DNA of 64,000 nucleotides from Novosphingobium clariflavum. GTDB taxonomy: Bacteria > Pseudomonadota > Alphaproteobacteria > Sphingomonadales > Sphingomonadaceae. The notes beneath the pieces are model-generated. The model worked only from the letters and a program-made list of their open reading frames with translations, ran no database searches and had not been told where the DNA came from. Made by a program: the position numbers and the translations under genes. The stretch is from positions 372,001-436,000 of the forward strand of contig NZ_JAPCWC010000001.1 in NCBI RefSeq assembly GCF_026420865.1, in the 5' to 3' direction. This document shows, piece by piece, positions 36,810 through 46,026 of the stretch (its first letter is position 1; every line of letters starts with the position of its first letter).

Positions 36810-36905
36810 GTTCGCTCAACCTTTCGAACGTGCGCGGCGATGCGCCGCCGCATTCGCGGACGGGCTGCGGCATTTCGCACGCGGGCCCGCCGTCGAAGCC
36901 GTCAA

Positions 36906-36921
36906 AGCAAGACTTGGGCCA
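36906..36921 (-). promoter_or_regulatory. Sigma-54-like promoter of the LLM/nitroreductase operon
   Basis: On the minus strand the sequence is TGGCCCAAGTCTTGCT: the -12 element is consensus, and the -24 element has C for A at the fifth position. It lies 97 bp before the LLM start. Confidence 0.6.
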
Positions 36922-37067
36922 TGACCTGTTTCGCGTGGGGATCAGCCAATCGAAGCGCCGGAGTTAAGCTCATAACCGAACCGGGAACTGAACAATGCGC
37001 AGCAGAACTGCACGCAATTCAACAGCGCTCTCAATCGATTTCACTGGAATGTCGCCATTATCTCCAT

Positions 37068-37083
37068 TGGCACGCGCTTTGCT
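37068..37083 (+). promoter_or_regulatory. Sigma-54 promoter of the TonB-receptor gene at 37189
   Basis: TGGCACGCGCTTTGCT matches the consensus at all key positions and lies about 105 bp before the receptor start codon. Confidence 0.8.
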
Positions 37084-37188
37084 TTGAACAGCACGCAAGG
37101 GTGTGGCGATCCATCGGGGCGCGCAACAGGGGCGTTCGGCTTCACCCGGAGAAGCACCGGATTCACCGGCTCAAGGCAGGAACAGTTC

Positions 37189-39819
37189 ATGCGTGTGACC
37201 AAATACCTTCTCGGCATCAGTATCCTTGGCCTTGTCGTGCCGGGCGCCGCCCGCGCGGCGGCCACTTCAGGCACTGCTGCGGCCGCCGCAACCGACGATG
37301 CCGCTGGAGATGGTAGCGAAAACCATGCCGAGGGGAGCGGCAGCACGATTACGGTCAATGCCGATCGTCTGAACAAGGAAACCTCGATCCTGCCGGCGCG
37401 CGCGCCGACATCGATCTACGGCACCAGCGAAAGCATCCTCGACACGCCGCGCTCGGTCACGCAGATCAATACCGACCAGCTGACCAAGGACATCATCCTC
37501 AGTTCGGACGATCTGGCCAAGTATACGCCCGGCATCACCCGCGGCGGCGGTCAGAATGCAGGCATAGCGCCGCAGTTGCGCGGACAGGCAACGGAAATCT
37601 TCCAGGATGGCCAGCGCGGCTATTCGGTGCGCCACCCCGCGAACTTCAATGCCTATGAAGGTGCGGACATCGTGGCAGGCCCTTCCTCCGTGATCTTCGG
37701 ATCGGTGACGGGCAGCGGCGGCTATATCAACTACATCACCAAGAAGCCCGATTTCGATGAGCGCCACTCCAGCGTCACCACGCGCATCGGCACGCTGATC
37801 CCGGATGGCGACAGCAAGCTGGGCTTCACCATCAGCGGGGACGATACCGGCCCGATCAGCGACACTCTGGCCTACCGCACCAGCATTACCGTGCAGAGGC
37901 AGGACGACTACTACGACAACGTCAAGAACAACTATTATGCGTTCTATGGCGCGTTATCGTGGAAACCCGACAGCCAGTTTCATGCCGATGCGAACTTCTC
38001 CTACGACAACTATTACGACTGGAACGTGACCCACGGCTGGAACCGTGCCACGCAGGAACTGGTGGACGACGGCCTCTACTATGCCGGCCGCGCGACGCCG
38101 ATCCTTCAGAACGGCTCCACGTACTGGTCTCCGGTCTTCGCCTCCGGCGCAGCGGATTCCGCCACGCTCGGCTGGGTCAAGCGCACGCGCAATGCGGATG
38201 GCCAGTACGTGGTCGTCCCCGGATCGTTCCAGACCGCATCGCCCAATACCCAGACCAGCCCCGGCACCCTGCGCGGCTGGGTCTACGATCCCACGCTGGA
38301 AGGCAACGAACTGGTCAAGCTATCCCGCCAGGCCGCCCAGCGCGCGGAAGACCAGAATACGGCAAAGCGCATCACTGCACAGCTCAAGCTGAACTATGAC
38401 TTCGACGAGAACACCAGCCTGGTGAACAGCACGTTCTACGAGCGCTCGAACGATACCACCGATGCCACCGGCGCCTTCCAGGTGCAGTCGCGCGATCGCA
38501 TCTTCGACAACCGCCTGGAACTGCGTCACCGCTTCGCGAACCTGCTGGGCCTGGGGATCGAGGACGACAGCAATACCGGCGTGATCTACCGCCGCGAGAC
38601 CAACCGATCGATCGCGGCCAACAACAGCTTCGGCACCAGCATCTATGCTTATGACCTGACGCTCGATCCTGCCACCAAGAACCCCGGGGACCTGCTGGGG
38701 CTGACCGCGTCGAACCCCAATGGCGGCAATGCCGCCTGGATCGGCACGGCCGGCGTGCCGCAGTATTCCAGCTCGCTCGGCTGGCTGAACCTGCCGCCGA
38801 TGTATTACGCTGGCAACGGGTTCTACGCGGAATCGGTGGCTTCCTACACCTCGCAATCGAAATGGAGCACCACCACGATCTTCACCCAGCACAACCTGAA
38901 GTTCGGCGAATTCGCCGGTCTCAACGTGGGCGGCAGCCACAGCTGGGTCGATGCCTCGATCAAGAACCCGTTCGTCCTGCCCGGCGGCAGCGACCGGGCC
39001 GACAGCGGCATCTACAAACTCTATTCGGTGCAGGTCAGCCCCTATGTGAAGCCGACCGCGAACTCGACGATCTACTTCACGTACGACCGGTCGATCGCGA
39101 TCAATACCGGCGGCTTTGCCAATGGCCTCAGTTGGGGTAGCGGCACTTATGCCAACCTGCTCAATCCGCTTCAGTTCAAGAGCCTGAGCGAACTCTATGA
39201 AGCCGGTATCAAGGCAGAACCGATTGCCGGGCAACTCTTTGTCACGCTTGCCGGGTTCCGGCAGGCGCGCGATCAAAGCCCCGATCAGTTCAACAACATC
39301 GCCCGCCTGATCGTGAAAGGGATCGAGACGACGCTGCGCTATCAGCCCAGCGAAGCGTGGCGCACGGGGATCAACTTCAACTACCTGTCGGCCTACAACG
39401 AATATACCTCGCAGACCGGCTTCGCGCCGCGCGGCTTCGTGCCGGACAATGGCACCGTGTTCAGCGACAACAATGTGCTGAACCAGCTTCCCGCCGGCCG
39501 CTACGACGCGGTACAGATCCCCAAGTACAGCCTTAGCGGCTATGTCGACTGGCGGCACCCTTCCGGCTTCGGCGCGGAGCTTTCCGGCTGGCTGACCAGC
39601 CCCTGGTGGCTGAACCTGAGCAAGACCGTGCGGATCCCCACCAGCTACAACCTCGATCTGGGCCTGTTCTATCGCCAACCGCGCTGGAATGCCGCGATCC
39701 AGGTGCAGAACCTGACCAACCAGCTCAACTTCGTGAGCGGGTTGGCCGGATCCACGAATACCTTCCTGCAACCCACCCGTGGCCGCTCCATCGTCGCGCA
39801 GTTCGGGGTCAATTTCTAG
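37189..39819 (+). CDS. TonB-dependent outer-membrane receptor 1 (siderophore-receptor type)
   Basis: The 876-residue protein has a signal peptide (MRVTKYLLGISILGLVVPGA...ARA), a TonB-box-like GSTITVNA, a plug domain (LDTPRSVTQINTDQLTKD, GRPAN-like ligand loop, YINYITKKPDFD) and a beta-barrel ending in QPTRGRSIVAQFGVNF with the terminal Phe. The plug resembles FhuA/FpvA-type receptors. Its sigma-54 promoter ties it to the sulfur regulon, so it may import a bulky organosulfur ligand rather than iron. The O-methyltransferase and siderophore-interacting genes downstream leave iron open. Confidence 0.88.
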   Translation: MRVTKYLLGISILGLVVPGAARAAATSGTAAAAATDDAAGDGSENHAEGSGSTITVNADRLNKETSILPARAPTSIYGTSESILDTPRSVTQINTDQLTKDIILSSDDLAKYTPGITRGGGQNAGIAPQLRGQATEIFQDGQRGYSVRHPANFNAYEGADIVAGPSSVIFGSVTGSGGYINYITKKPDFDERHSSVTTRIGTLIPDGDSKLGFTISGDDTGPISDTLAYRTSITVQRQDDYYDNVKNNYYAFYGALSWKPDSQFHADANFSYDNYYDWNVTHGWNRATQELVDDGLYYAGRATPILQNGSTYWSPVFASGAADSATLGWVKRTRNADGQYVVVPGSFQTASPNTQTSPGTLRGWVYDPTLEGNELVKLSRQAAQRAEDQNTAKRITAQLKLNYDFDENTSLVNSTFYERSNDTTDATGAFQVQSRDRIFDNRLELRHRFANLLGLGIEDDSNTGVIYRRETNRSIAANNSFGTSIYAYDLTLDPATKNPGDLLGLTASNPNGGNAAWIGTAGVPQYSSSLGWLNLPPMYYAGNGFYAESVASYTSQSKWSTTTIFTQHNLKFGEFAGLNVGGSHSWVDASIKNPFVLPGGSDRADSGIYKLYSVQVSPYVKPTANSTIYFTYDRSIAINTGGFANGLSWGSGTYANLLNPLQFKSLSELYEAGIKAEPIAGQLFVTLAGFRQARDQSPDQFNNIARLIVKGIETTLRYQPSEAWRTGINFNYLSAYNEYTSQTGFAPRGFVPDNGTVFSDNNVLNQLPAGRYDAVQIPKYSLSGYVDWRHPSGFGAELSGWLTSPWWLNLSKTVRIPTSYNLDLGLFYRQPRWNAAIQVQNLTNQLNFVSGLAGSTNTFLQPTRGRSIVAQFGVNF

Positions 39820-39937
39820 GGCGATTGAAAACCGATACGAACTGTTACAAGTCCTATCCAGATATATCTTGAATCCATCTTGAGAACGGTTACCTTTCTC
39901 CGGCGACGACCCGCAAGGTCTCAGCCGGAGAACAGGA

Positions 39938-40543
39938 ATGGATGAAATCGTCTCGTCAGTTCTGGAAGACTATCACGCGCGGATCGAGCGGGAGCGCAAC
40001 CTGCCCCGCCCCGCCTCCCGCGATGATATCGACGAACGCCTGTTGGCAGTCGGCCCCGAAACCGGCCGCCTGATCAATATCCTCGCCCGCAGTCTTCAAA
40101 CGCCGACAATACTGGAGATCGGCACCTCTTACGGCTATTCCGGGATCTGGCTGGCGGAAGCGGCCCGCGCCTCCGGCGGCAAAGTCATCACGCTGGAACT
40201 TCAGGACTACAAGTCCGCCCATGCCCGCGAGAAAGCGCGCGAGGCAGGGCTGGAGGGCCACATCGACTTCCGCGTCGGCAATGCACTACAACTGATCGAG
40301 GGGCTGGACGAAAAGATAGATTTCGTGCTGCTCGATCTCTGGAAAGACCTCTACGTCCCCGCTCTGCGTGCCTTCTATCCCCGCCTCAATCCCGGCGCGA
40401 TCGTGGTTGCCGACAATATGATCCGCCCCGGCGGAGAAAACGCCCGCCTTTACAGCGAAGCCGTGCGCGCGCTGCCCGGCATGACCAGCGTCCTCCTCCC
40501 CGTAGGCACGGGGATCGAGGTCAGCCGCTACGACCCGCTCTGA
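39938..40543 (+). CDS. SAM-dependent O-methyltransferase family protein
   Basis: This 201-residue class I methyltransferase has the SAM-binding motif LEIGTSYGYSGIWLAEAA, an acidic motif VITLELQDYK that binds the ribose, and LLDLWKDLYVPALRAF. It resembles the catechol O-methyltransferase-like (Methyltransf_24) family. No signal peptide. It is followed 25 bp later by the siderophore-interacting protein gene, with which it probably forms an operon. The substrate is not known. Confidence 0.82.
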   Translation: MDEIVSSVLEDYHARIERERNLPRPASRDDIDERLLAVGPETGRLINILARSLQTPTILEIGTSYGYSGIWLAEAARASGGKVITLELQDYKSAHAREKAREAGLEGHIDFRVGNALQLIEGLDEKIDFVLLDLWKDLYVPALRAFYPRLNPGAIVVADNMIRPGGENARLYSEAVRALPGMTSVLLPVGTGIEVSRYDPL

Positions 40544-40568
40544 TCCCCCCACGGAGACTTCCCCTCAC

Positions 40569-41318
40569 ATGAAGCATGAAATCATCCGACACCGCCACGA
40601 AACCCGCCGACGCCGCCTGACCGTGGCCGAGAAGTTCCACGTCACGCCCGCCATGATCCGCGTCGTGCTGGAAGGCGAAGAACTTGCCGACTTCATCAGC
40701 CTTGGCGCTGACGATCATGTGAAGCTGTTCCTCCCCGCCGACGAGGCGGGCCGGCAGGAAAAGCGCGACTATACACCGCGCAGCTACGACACCGAAACGC
40801 GCCGTCTTGCGCTGGATTTCGCGGTCCATGAGGCAGGGCCGGCAACTCACTGGGCGCTCGGCGCCAAGCCCGGCGACGAAATCGAGATCGGCGGGCCGCG
40901 CGGTTCTGCCGTGGTCTCGCCCACGTTCGACTGGTGGCTGCTGTTAGGCGACGAGACCGCCCTGCCCGCGATCGGGCGCCGGATCGAGGAATTCCCCGCA
41001 GGCGTGGAAGCGATCAGCGTGGTTGCCGTGACTTCTGCCGCTGAGGAACAGACGTTCGACACCGCCGCGCGCCATACCGCACATTGGGCCCATCGCCCGG
41101 CAGAACGCGCGGATGATCCCGAAGCGCTGCTTGCTACGCTGCGCGATGTCGAACTGCCTCAGGGTGACGGTTTCGTCTGGATCGCGGCGGAAACCGCCGT
41201 TGCCCGGGCCGTCCGCGCGTACATTCTGGACGAACGCCAGCACCCGCGCGAATGGATCAAGGCAGGCGGCTACTGGCGCAAGGGCGAAGCGGATTCCCAC
41301 TCCAAGCTGAACGACTGA
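40569..41318 (+). CDS. Siderophore-interacting protein (FAD-dependent reductase, ViuB/SIP type)
   Basis: This 249-residue cytoplasmic flavoprotein has the FAD motif RDYTPRSYD, the SIP-family block GPRGSAVV, and the C-terminal signature WIAAETAVARAVRAYIL and KAGGYWRKGEAD. Members reduce ferric siderophores with NAD(P)H. It lies near a TonB receptor of siderophore type. As an NAD(P)H-dependent flavoprotein it could alternatively feed electrons to other flavin chemistry, but that is only inference. Confidence 0.88.
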   Translation: MKHEIIRHRHETRRRRLTVAEKFHVTPAMIRVVLEGEELADFISLGADDHVKLFLPADEAGRQEKRDYTPRSYDTETRRLALDFAVHEAGPATHWALGAKPGDEIEIGGPRGSAVVSPTFDWWLLLGDETALPAIGRRIEEFPAGVEAISVVAVTSAAEEQTFDTAARHTAHWAHRPAERADDPEALLATLRDVELPQGDGFVWIAAETAVARAVRAYILDERQHPREWIKAGGYWRKGEADSHSKLND

Positions 41319-41389
41319 GCCCAGTTTCAGGATCTAATGCCAAGGCAGCGCGATGGATCGCGGTCCATCACGCTGCCTCGCGCCATTCG

Positions 41390-41740
41390 TCAGCTTGTGA
41401 ACGGGCTCGCCATCCTGAGCCAGGTGATCGAAAGATCGCCGTCCAGATAATCGCTTCGGTCCTCCAGGAACGAGAGGACATAGGGCATGGCCAAATGCTC
41501 TTCGAGATCCTGCCGCGTGCGCCACACTTCGTAGAAGAAGAACTGCGACGGGTCCGAACGATCTCGGTGCACGTGATAGGCCAGCGCGCCCTCTTCCTGC
41601 CGGGTCGGCGCCACCATCGAGACCAGGCGCGCCTCCAGCGCATCGGCACATCCGGGTTTGGCCCGCGCAGTGCCCGCCAATGCATAAGGGCCGGTCTCTC
41701 CGGTTTGGAGCTGCGGCAAGTCGAGCGCATTCTTGGACAT
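41390..41740 (-). CDS. Antibiotic-biosynthesis-monooxygenase (ABM) domain protein
   Basis: This 116-residue dimeric alpha-beta-barrel (ABM, PF03992-type) protein has the core GTARAKPGCADALEARLVSM, the strand HRDRSDPSQFFFYEVW and HLAMPYVLSFLED. Members include quinol monooxygenases such as YgiN and heme-degrading proteins. It is divergent from an ArsR-type regulator whose start lies 50 bp away, with a shared palindrome between them, so it is the probable target of that regulator. Confidence 0.82.
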   Translation of the reverse strand: MSKNALDLPQLQTGETGPYALAGTARAKPGCADALEARLVSMVAPTRQEEGALAYHVHRDRSDPSQFFFYEVWRTRQDLEEHLAMPYVLSFLEDRSDYLDGDLSITWLRMASPFTS

Positions 41741-41770
41741 CGTTCATCTCCATTGGTATAAAGATAGCCA

Positions 41771-41787
41771 TACCTTTGCCGAAGGTA
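41771..41787. promoter_or_regulatory. Candidate ArsR-family operator
   Basis: The inverted repeat tacctt-tgccg-aaggta lies just upstream of the ArsR-type start codon and 31 bp from the divergent ABM-domain gene. Its right arm overlaps the Shine-Dalgarno of the regulator gene, so autorepression is plausible. Confidence 0.5.
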
Positions 41788-41789
41788 AT

Positions 41790-42128
41790 ATGAAAGGCTT
41801 ACCTTGCATGCCCGACGAACATGGCCATCCTGAGCTTCACGAGATCGAATTGGGTGCGGTGCTCGCCGCCATTGCCGATCCCTTGCGCCGTCATGTCGTC
41901 GCCACGCTTGCGCGCCTGCCGGAAGAGGCCGAGCGGACTTGCGCCTCCTTCGGCTTTCCCGTCAGCAAGGCCTCGCTCACCCATCACTTCAAGGTCTTGC
42001 GCCACGCGGGGCTTATCCAGCAGGTCGATCGCGGAAATAGCCGTGCGGCAACGTTGCGCCGGCGCGATCTGGAAGCGCGTTTTCCGGGTCTGCTCACCAT
42101 CGTAATGATGGAAGAAGCTAGCGATTGA
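41790..42128 (+). CDS. ArsR-family winged-helix regulator
   Basis: This 112-residue protein has a helix-turn-helix core IADPLRRHVVATLARLPEEA and recognition helix SKASLTHHFKVLRHAGLIQQ, followed by a wing VDRGNSRAATLRRRDLEARF. There is a Cys (TCASFGF) but no classical metal-binding CxC, so the inducer is unclear; it may respond to redox or small aromatics. An alternative ATG at 41808 would remove six residues. It is divergent from the ABM-domain gene. Confidence 0.82.
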   Translation: MKGLPCMPDEHGHPELHEIELGAVLAAIADPLRRHVVATLARLPEEAERTCASFGFPVSKASLTHHFKVLRHAGLIQQVDRGNSRAATLRRRDLEARFPGLLTIVMMEEASD

Positions 42129-42300
42129 TCCGGCCGCCGCAAGTGGCGCAGCACGTCTTCGGCGCACAGGGAAAGACCGCCGAAGCCCGCACTGCGCCAC
42201 CCAGTGCCCTTCCGGAGTGCGATCGGGTTGTCCCTCATCGCATAGGAAGGAGGCGGTAGTTCGCGCCCAGCGCTGCGAACGCCGCCTTGTGCCTTGGCGC

Positions 42301-43386
42301 TCAGGCCCTGAGCCTGATTGCAGCCTCATCATCCCGCTGCCGCACAGCATCGCGAACGGCAGAAATCACGTAACGGCCATAATCGACCGCGTCGGGATAG
42401 GGATCGTAGCCCCGGTTCAGGAACGTGGTGACACCAAGGTCATAGTAATCGAGCAGGGCCGCCACGATGGTATCGGGTGTGCCGACCAGCGAGGTGGAAT
42501 CGGTGCCCCCGCCAATCGCGGTTGACGTGCCGAGGAACAACGCACGGTCGAACCGTTCAGCCTGCCGGGCGAAAGCAAGCTGGCGCTGGCCGCCACCGCT
42601 CTGCCCGCGATCGCCGCCACGAGAGCCTGCCGCATGGCTGGCGCGAAGCGCCGCCTCGATCCGGCGCGCCTTGGCCCAGGCGAGTTCCTCGGTCTCGCCA
42701 ATGATCAGCCGTACCGAGAGACTGTCGCGCGGCGCGCAAACGCCGTGTTCGGCGGCGATGACGTGGAGCTTCGCAATCCGCGCGGCAGTGTCCGCCAAGG
42801 GTTCGGCCCAGAGCGCGTAAAGATCCGCATGCTTGACCGCCACGTGATAGGCCGCATCCGAAGATCCCCCCACCGATATCGGCACATAGGGTTTGCTCAG
42901 GGGTTTGACCGGCAGGAACGCCCCTTTCACCTGATAGTATTTGCCTGCAAAGTCGAAGGGGTCGCTGGACGTCCAGGATCGACGGATAATTTCGAGATAC
43001 TCGTCCGCGCGGGCATAGCGTTCGGTCTTGTCCACCAGCGTCTCGCCATGCTCGGGCTCGGCCGCGAAGCCGGTGATGGCGTGAAGGCGCACGCGCCCGC
43101 CGGTCGTGTGATCCAGCGTCGCGAAGGCGCGGGCGGCCACCGTGGGCGGCGTCAGGCCGGGGCGATGGGCGATCATGAAGCCCAGCTTGTCAGTGTGCGC
43201 GGCGGCATAGGCGGCCAGGAAGATCGGATCGGCCCCGCCATTGGCGATCAGCACCCGATCGAAGCCGGCATGTTCGTGCGCCCGCGCCAGATCGCGCAAA
43301 TAGGTGAGGTCCGGCGCCTGACCATAAGCGCCAAATGGATTGAGCTGGTTGCGCGGAAACAGGCCTCCGACGAATTCGACTGGCAT
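42301..43386 (-). CDS. LLM-class flavin monooxygenase (SsuD-like), group A
   Basis: This 361-residue paralog of the 7394-8491 enzyme shares MPVEFVGGL, GGSSDAAYHVAVKHADLYAL and STSLVGTPDTIVAALLDYYD, followed by GVTTFLNRGYDPYPDAVDYG. A Gly/Ser/Arg-rich linker (SRGGDRGQSGGGQRQ) occurs near residue 250. The start ATG follows aaggag. It is monocistronic with a sigma-54-like site 46 bp upstream. The substrate is unknown. Confidence 0.88.
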   Translation of the reverse strand: MPVEFVGGLFPRNQLNPFGAYGQAPDLTYLRDLARAHEHAGFDRVLIANGGADPIFLAAYAAAHTDKLGFMIAHRPGLTPPTVAARAFATLDHTTGGRVRLHAITGFAAEPEHGETLVDKTERYARADEYLEIIRRSWTSSDPFDFAGKYYQVKGAFLPVKPLSKPYVPISVGGSSDAAYHVAVKHADLYALWAEPLADTAARIAKLHVIAAEHGVCAPRDSLSVRLIIGETEELAWAKARRIEAALRASHAAGSRGGDRGQSGGGQRQLAFARQAERFDRALFLGTSTAIGGGTDSTSLVGTPDTIVAALLDYYDLGVTTFLNRGYDPYPDAVDYGRYVISAVRDAVRQRDDEAAIRLRA

Positions 43387-43431
43387 CGATCACTCCTTGC
43401 ATCTGGGCCCGACCGGCCACGCGCTGCCTGA

Positions 43432-43447
43432 AGCAACAACGATGCCA
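43432..43447 (-). promoter_or_regulatory. Sigma-54-like promoter of the LLM gene at 42301-43386
   Basis: On the minus strand the sequence is TGGCATCGTTGTTGCT, with a consensus -12 and one change (T for C) in the -24 element. Confidence 0.65.
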
Positions 43448-43585
43448 GTCCCCGTCACCCGCAATCCGCCGCCGTTTTCCGCCGGAATGCGCCGATGAGA
43501 CGGCCCGGCCCGGATGGTGCTTTCGCAGCATCCGGGCGGACAAAAGGCCACTTTCGCGCAGCATGGGGACTGGCCAGCCCGGTCA

Positions 43586-44902
43586 TCATTGCAGCCGCGG
43601 TTCGCAGACCGGCGTGATCTTCTCGCCCGCGAAGACCTTCTTCACGAACGGCACCGAGTCCCGCAGCGAGGCGTTGACCGTGGCGCTATGGCCAAGCCCT
43701 GCATAGACGTGGCCCTCCACCACCGATCCCGCCGCGCAGGCGTCCTTCATCAGCGTCAACTGATTGAGCGCGGATGGCGTCAGGTCAGACGCACCCGTGC
43801 CGATGAAGATCGGCACTTGCAGCTTGAGGGTGGGATAGCGGCTGTAACGCGCGGTCCTGTCGTCGGCCGAGGCTAGAAACCGCCGATAGCGTTCGCCCGG
43901 CGTGTCCAGAAACGTCTCGGCACGGGTGAAGGCGCCGAATGCGGCATCGCCCTCCACCGCCGCAAGGCAAGCGGTTCGTGCCTTTTCGGCAAGCGGGATG
44001 CCCTTGGCGGTGAACAGGTCGGAGAATTGCAGCGCGGGATCGAACTGCTGCGCCACCACGAAACCGAACAGGCTGTAGACGATCGCCTCATCGAAGACAT
44101 TGGGGTTCGCCTTGACCGGCGGCGGCGGCAGTGGGCCCAGTTCCGGCGGGCGGTTGTAGATCACGCCGGTACCGACTGCGCCTTTCAGGTGAATGTCGGG
44201 CGCATACGTCGGCGCGTAGGAAGCCGCGCCGAAAGCGGCGGCCCCGCCCTGCGACTGGCCAACGATCACGGCATTGTTGGCAATGTCCGGCACTCCGTTC
44301 ACCACCGCGCGAATGCTGTCGAGCACGCCGTAGGAGATTGCCGGAATGTTGATGAGCGGATGCGGCCCCGGAACGCCCAGCCCTTCATAGTCCGTGGCGA
44401 CGACGGCGTAGCCTTCCTCCAGCCAGCGGTTGAGATAGATGGTATCGCGGTACGACCGCCCGGCCCAGGACGGTGCGCAAATATCGGCAAGTCCCACCGT
44501 GCCATGGGCCCAGGCGATCACCGGCCAGCCCCCTTTCGGCGGCGTTCCCTTGGGCAGGAACAGCGCGCCGGAGACGACGATGGGCGTCTTGCTGTCGAAC
44601 CCGCTGGTCGAGCTGTAGAGTATGCGAAGCTGCCGACCGGCGCTGGACAGGCCGATCGTTTCCGGCAGCGGTTCGCTGCGCAGCAGCTTGCCCGGCGCCT
44701 CCGGGATCGCCTGCTTCCATTCGTAGAAGGCCGATACTCGCCCGTCGCCCTGCTCCGGGTTCGGTTGCGGGGCATATTGGGCCATCGCGGCGGATGATAG
44801 CAGCGGAGAGGAAGCCAAGGCGAAGGCACTGGCCAGCGCAACAAGGTGCTGCCCCAGTCTGCGGTGGCCTCTTGGCTGCGGTGTATCGGAGGTCGGCTTC
44901 AT
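43586..44902 (-). CDS. Secreted lipase-family alpha/beta hydrolase
   Basis: This 438-residue protein has a signal peptide (about 40 residues, ending near SSAAMA-QYAP) and the LIP/secretory-lipase fold. The oxyanion segment is VIAWAHGT, the nucleophile elbow is GQSQGG (Ser), and a His follows in YAGLGHSATVN near the C-terminus. It should act in the periplasm or outside on esters. Its sigma-54-like promoter faces the ssu-type operon, so it could release or trim an ester-bearing sulfur compound; the true substrate is not known. Confidence 0.82.
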   Translation of the reverse strand: MKPTSDTPQPRGHRRLGQHLVALASAFALASSPLLSSAAMAQYAPQPNPEQGDGRVSAFYEWKQAIPEAPGKLLRSEPLPETIGLSSAGRQLRILYSSTSGFDSKTPIVVSGALFLPKGTPPKGGWPVIAWAHGTVGLADICAPSWAGRSYRDTIYLNRWLEEGYAVVATDYEGLGVPGPHPLINIPAISYGVLDSIRAVVNGVPDIANNAVIVGQSQGGAAAFGAASYAPTYAPDIHLKGAVGTGVIYNRPPELGPLPPPPVKANPNVFDEAIVYSLFGFVVAQQFDPALQFSDLFTAKGIPLAEKARTACLAAVEGDAAFGAFTRAETFLDTPGERYRRFLASADDRTARYSRYPTLKLQVPIFIGTGASDLTPSALNQLTLMKDACAAGSVVEGHVYAGLGHSATVNASLRDSVPFVKKVFAGEKITPVCEPRLQ

Positions 44903-44943
44903 GACGGAACCTTTCGCATCGTCTTGCGCAAGCCCCTGCAAAA

Positions 44944-44959
44944 GCAACAAGCGTGCCGA
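44944..44959 (-). promoter_or_regulatory. Sigma-54-like promoter of the lipase gene
   Basis: On the minus strand the sequence is CGGCACGCTTGTTGCT, differing from consensus only at the first base. It lies 42 bp before the start codon and shares activator sites with the divergent ssu-type operon. Confidence 0.75.
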
Positions 44960-45053
44960 TCCGATTTCCGGCCCGGGAACGGCCGAAATTCCTGAATTTT
45001 GGGCGGACGCGCAAGGGTTTTGGCTGGCCCGAACTACACAGACGTGCGCCGTG

Positions 45054-45071
45054 CTGCGCAAATCTGCGCGC
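45054..45071. promoter_or_regulatory. Palindromic activator site
   Basis: CTGCGCAAATCTGCGCGC matches the 18-bp palindrome at 27921-27938 at 15 of 18 positions and lies between two divergent sigma-54 promoters. Confidence 0.65.
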
Positions 45072-45103
45072 CGGTGCCGGAATGGTCGGATCCGCGCAGC
45101 CCG

Positions 45104-45129
45104 CTGCGCAATTTTCGACAGTTGCGCAG
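45104..45129. promoter_or_regulatory. Inverted activator half-sites with extended spacing
   Basis: The half-sites ctgcgcaa (45104-45111) and ttgcgcag (45122-45129) are the exact arms of the palindrome at 27921-27938 but separated by 10 bp, i.e. offset by one helical turn. Confidence 0.55.
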
Positions 45130-45173
45130 TTCCAGCCAGCCACGCCGGACGCCGATCGCCCCATTCGCGGGAC

Positions 45174-45189
45174 TGGCACGGACCTTGCT
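45174..45189 (+). promoter_or_regulatory. Sigma-54 promoter of the ssu-type operon
   Basis: TGGCACGGACCTTGCT matches the consensus at all key positions. It lies 58 bp upstream of the first permease start codon. Confidence 0.85.
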
Positions 45190-45231
45190 GAAATCCAAAC
45201 CGGTCGCAAAGGCCGCAGGAGATGCAGCGCA

Positions 45232-46026
45232 GTGCCAGCAGACAATCCCGGAAGATCGCGCTCCTCGCCGCTATCTGCCTATCGAACCACACTCCTTCGG
45301 ATCGCGCCCATTGTTACGATCCTGATCGCCTGGGAATTGGCCGCGCTCAGCGGGCTATGGCCCCGGCAAGTGCTGGTTCCGCTCGAACAAGTGGGGGCGA
45401 CCCTGCTGGCCCTTGCATCCAGCGGTGAGCTGGAGCGCCATGTCTCCGCCAGCCTTTATCGCCTCACCTGCGGATTCCTGACCGGCAGCACGATCGGCGT
45501 CGCCACCGGGGTCGCCATGGCGCTGTCGCGCAACGTCCATCGCTTGCTCTGGCCCAGCTTCACCTGCGTCCGCCAGGTTCCGGTGATCGCCTTCATTCCC
45601 TTGCTGATCCTGTTCTTCGACGTGGAGGACAGCTTCAAGATCGTGATCGTCGCGATCGCCAGCTTCTTTCCCTCCGCGCTCGCCACGCACGACGCCGTGC
45701 GCGACATTCCGGCCAGCCACCGGGAAGTGGCGCGGCTCTATCGCCTGCCGTTGGCCTCGTTCCTGCGCCGGGTGATCCTGCCTGCCACGGTGCCGCAAGT
45801 GCTGACCGGCCTGCGCCTTGGCCTGACGCGCGGCTGGCTTTCGTTGGTCGCCGCCGAACTGCTCGCTGCCGACAGCGGGCTTGGCCAGATGATGGAGATG
45901 GGGCGGCAGCTGTTCCAGATCGACGTCGTGCTGTGCGGTGTGATCGTGACCGGACTGATCGGCTTCCTGCTCGACGGTTCGGTGGTCCGCCTCGAACGCC
46001 GTCTCAGCCGCTGGAGGACCGCATGA
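45232..46026 (+). CDS. ssuC: Sulfonate-type ABC permease 1 (SsuC family)
   Basis: This 264-residue inner-membrane permease of the SsuC/TauC/NrtB family has a coupling motif of the type SHREVARLYRLPLASFLRRV and the block RQVPVIAFIPLLILFF. The start is GTG at 45232 with aggaga 9 bp upstream, because the sigma-54 promoter at 45174 excludes earlier starts. It overlaps the second permease gene by four bases. Two different permease subunits instead of a homodimer are unusual for SsuC-type importers. Confidence 0.85.
   Translation: MPADNPGRSRSSPLSAYRTTLLRIAPIVTILIAWELAALSGLWPRQVLVPLEQVGATLLALASSGELERHVSASLYRLTCGFLTGSTIGVATGVAMALSRNVHRLLWPSFTCVRQVPVIAFIPLLILFFDVEDSFKIVIVAIASFFPSALATHDAVRDIPASHREVARLYRLPLASFLRRVILPATVPQVLTGLRLGLTRGWLSLVAAELLAADSGLGQMMEMGRQLFQIDVVLCGVIVTGLIGFLLDGSVVRLERRLSRWRTA

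Larger units (their letters stand above)
36810..37188. other. Divergent promoter region, LLM operon / TonB receptor
   Basis: No gene is supported here. Two oppositely oriented sigma-54-like sites (36906-36921 minus, 37068-37083 plus) lie about 150 bp apart. A loose inverted arrangement of tgcg half-sites (around 36996-37016) is too degenerate to call an activator site. Confidence 0.5.

Noticed and set aside
36996..37016. Possible activator palindrome upstream of the TonB receptor
   Set aside because: The half-sites have the wrong spacing (TGCG-N13-CGCA) and several mismatches to the 18-bp motif, so it was not counted.
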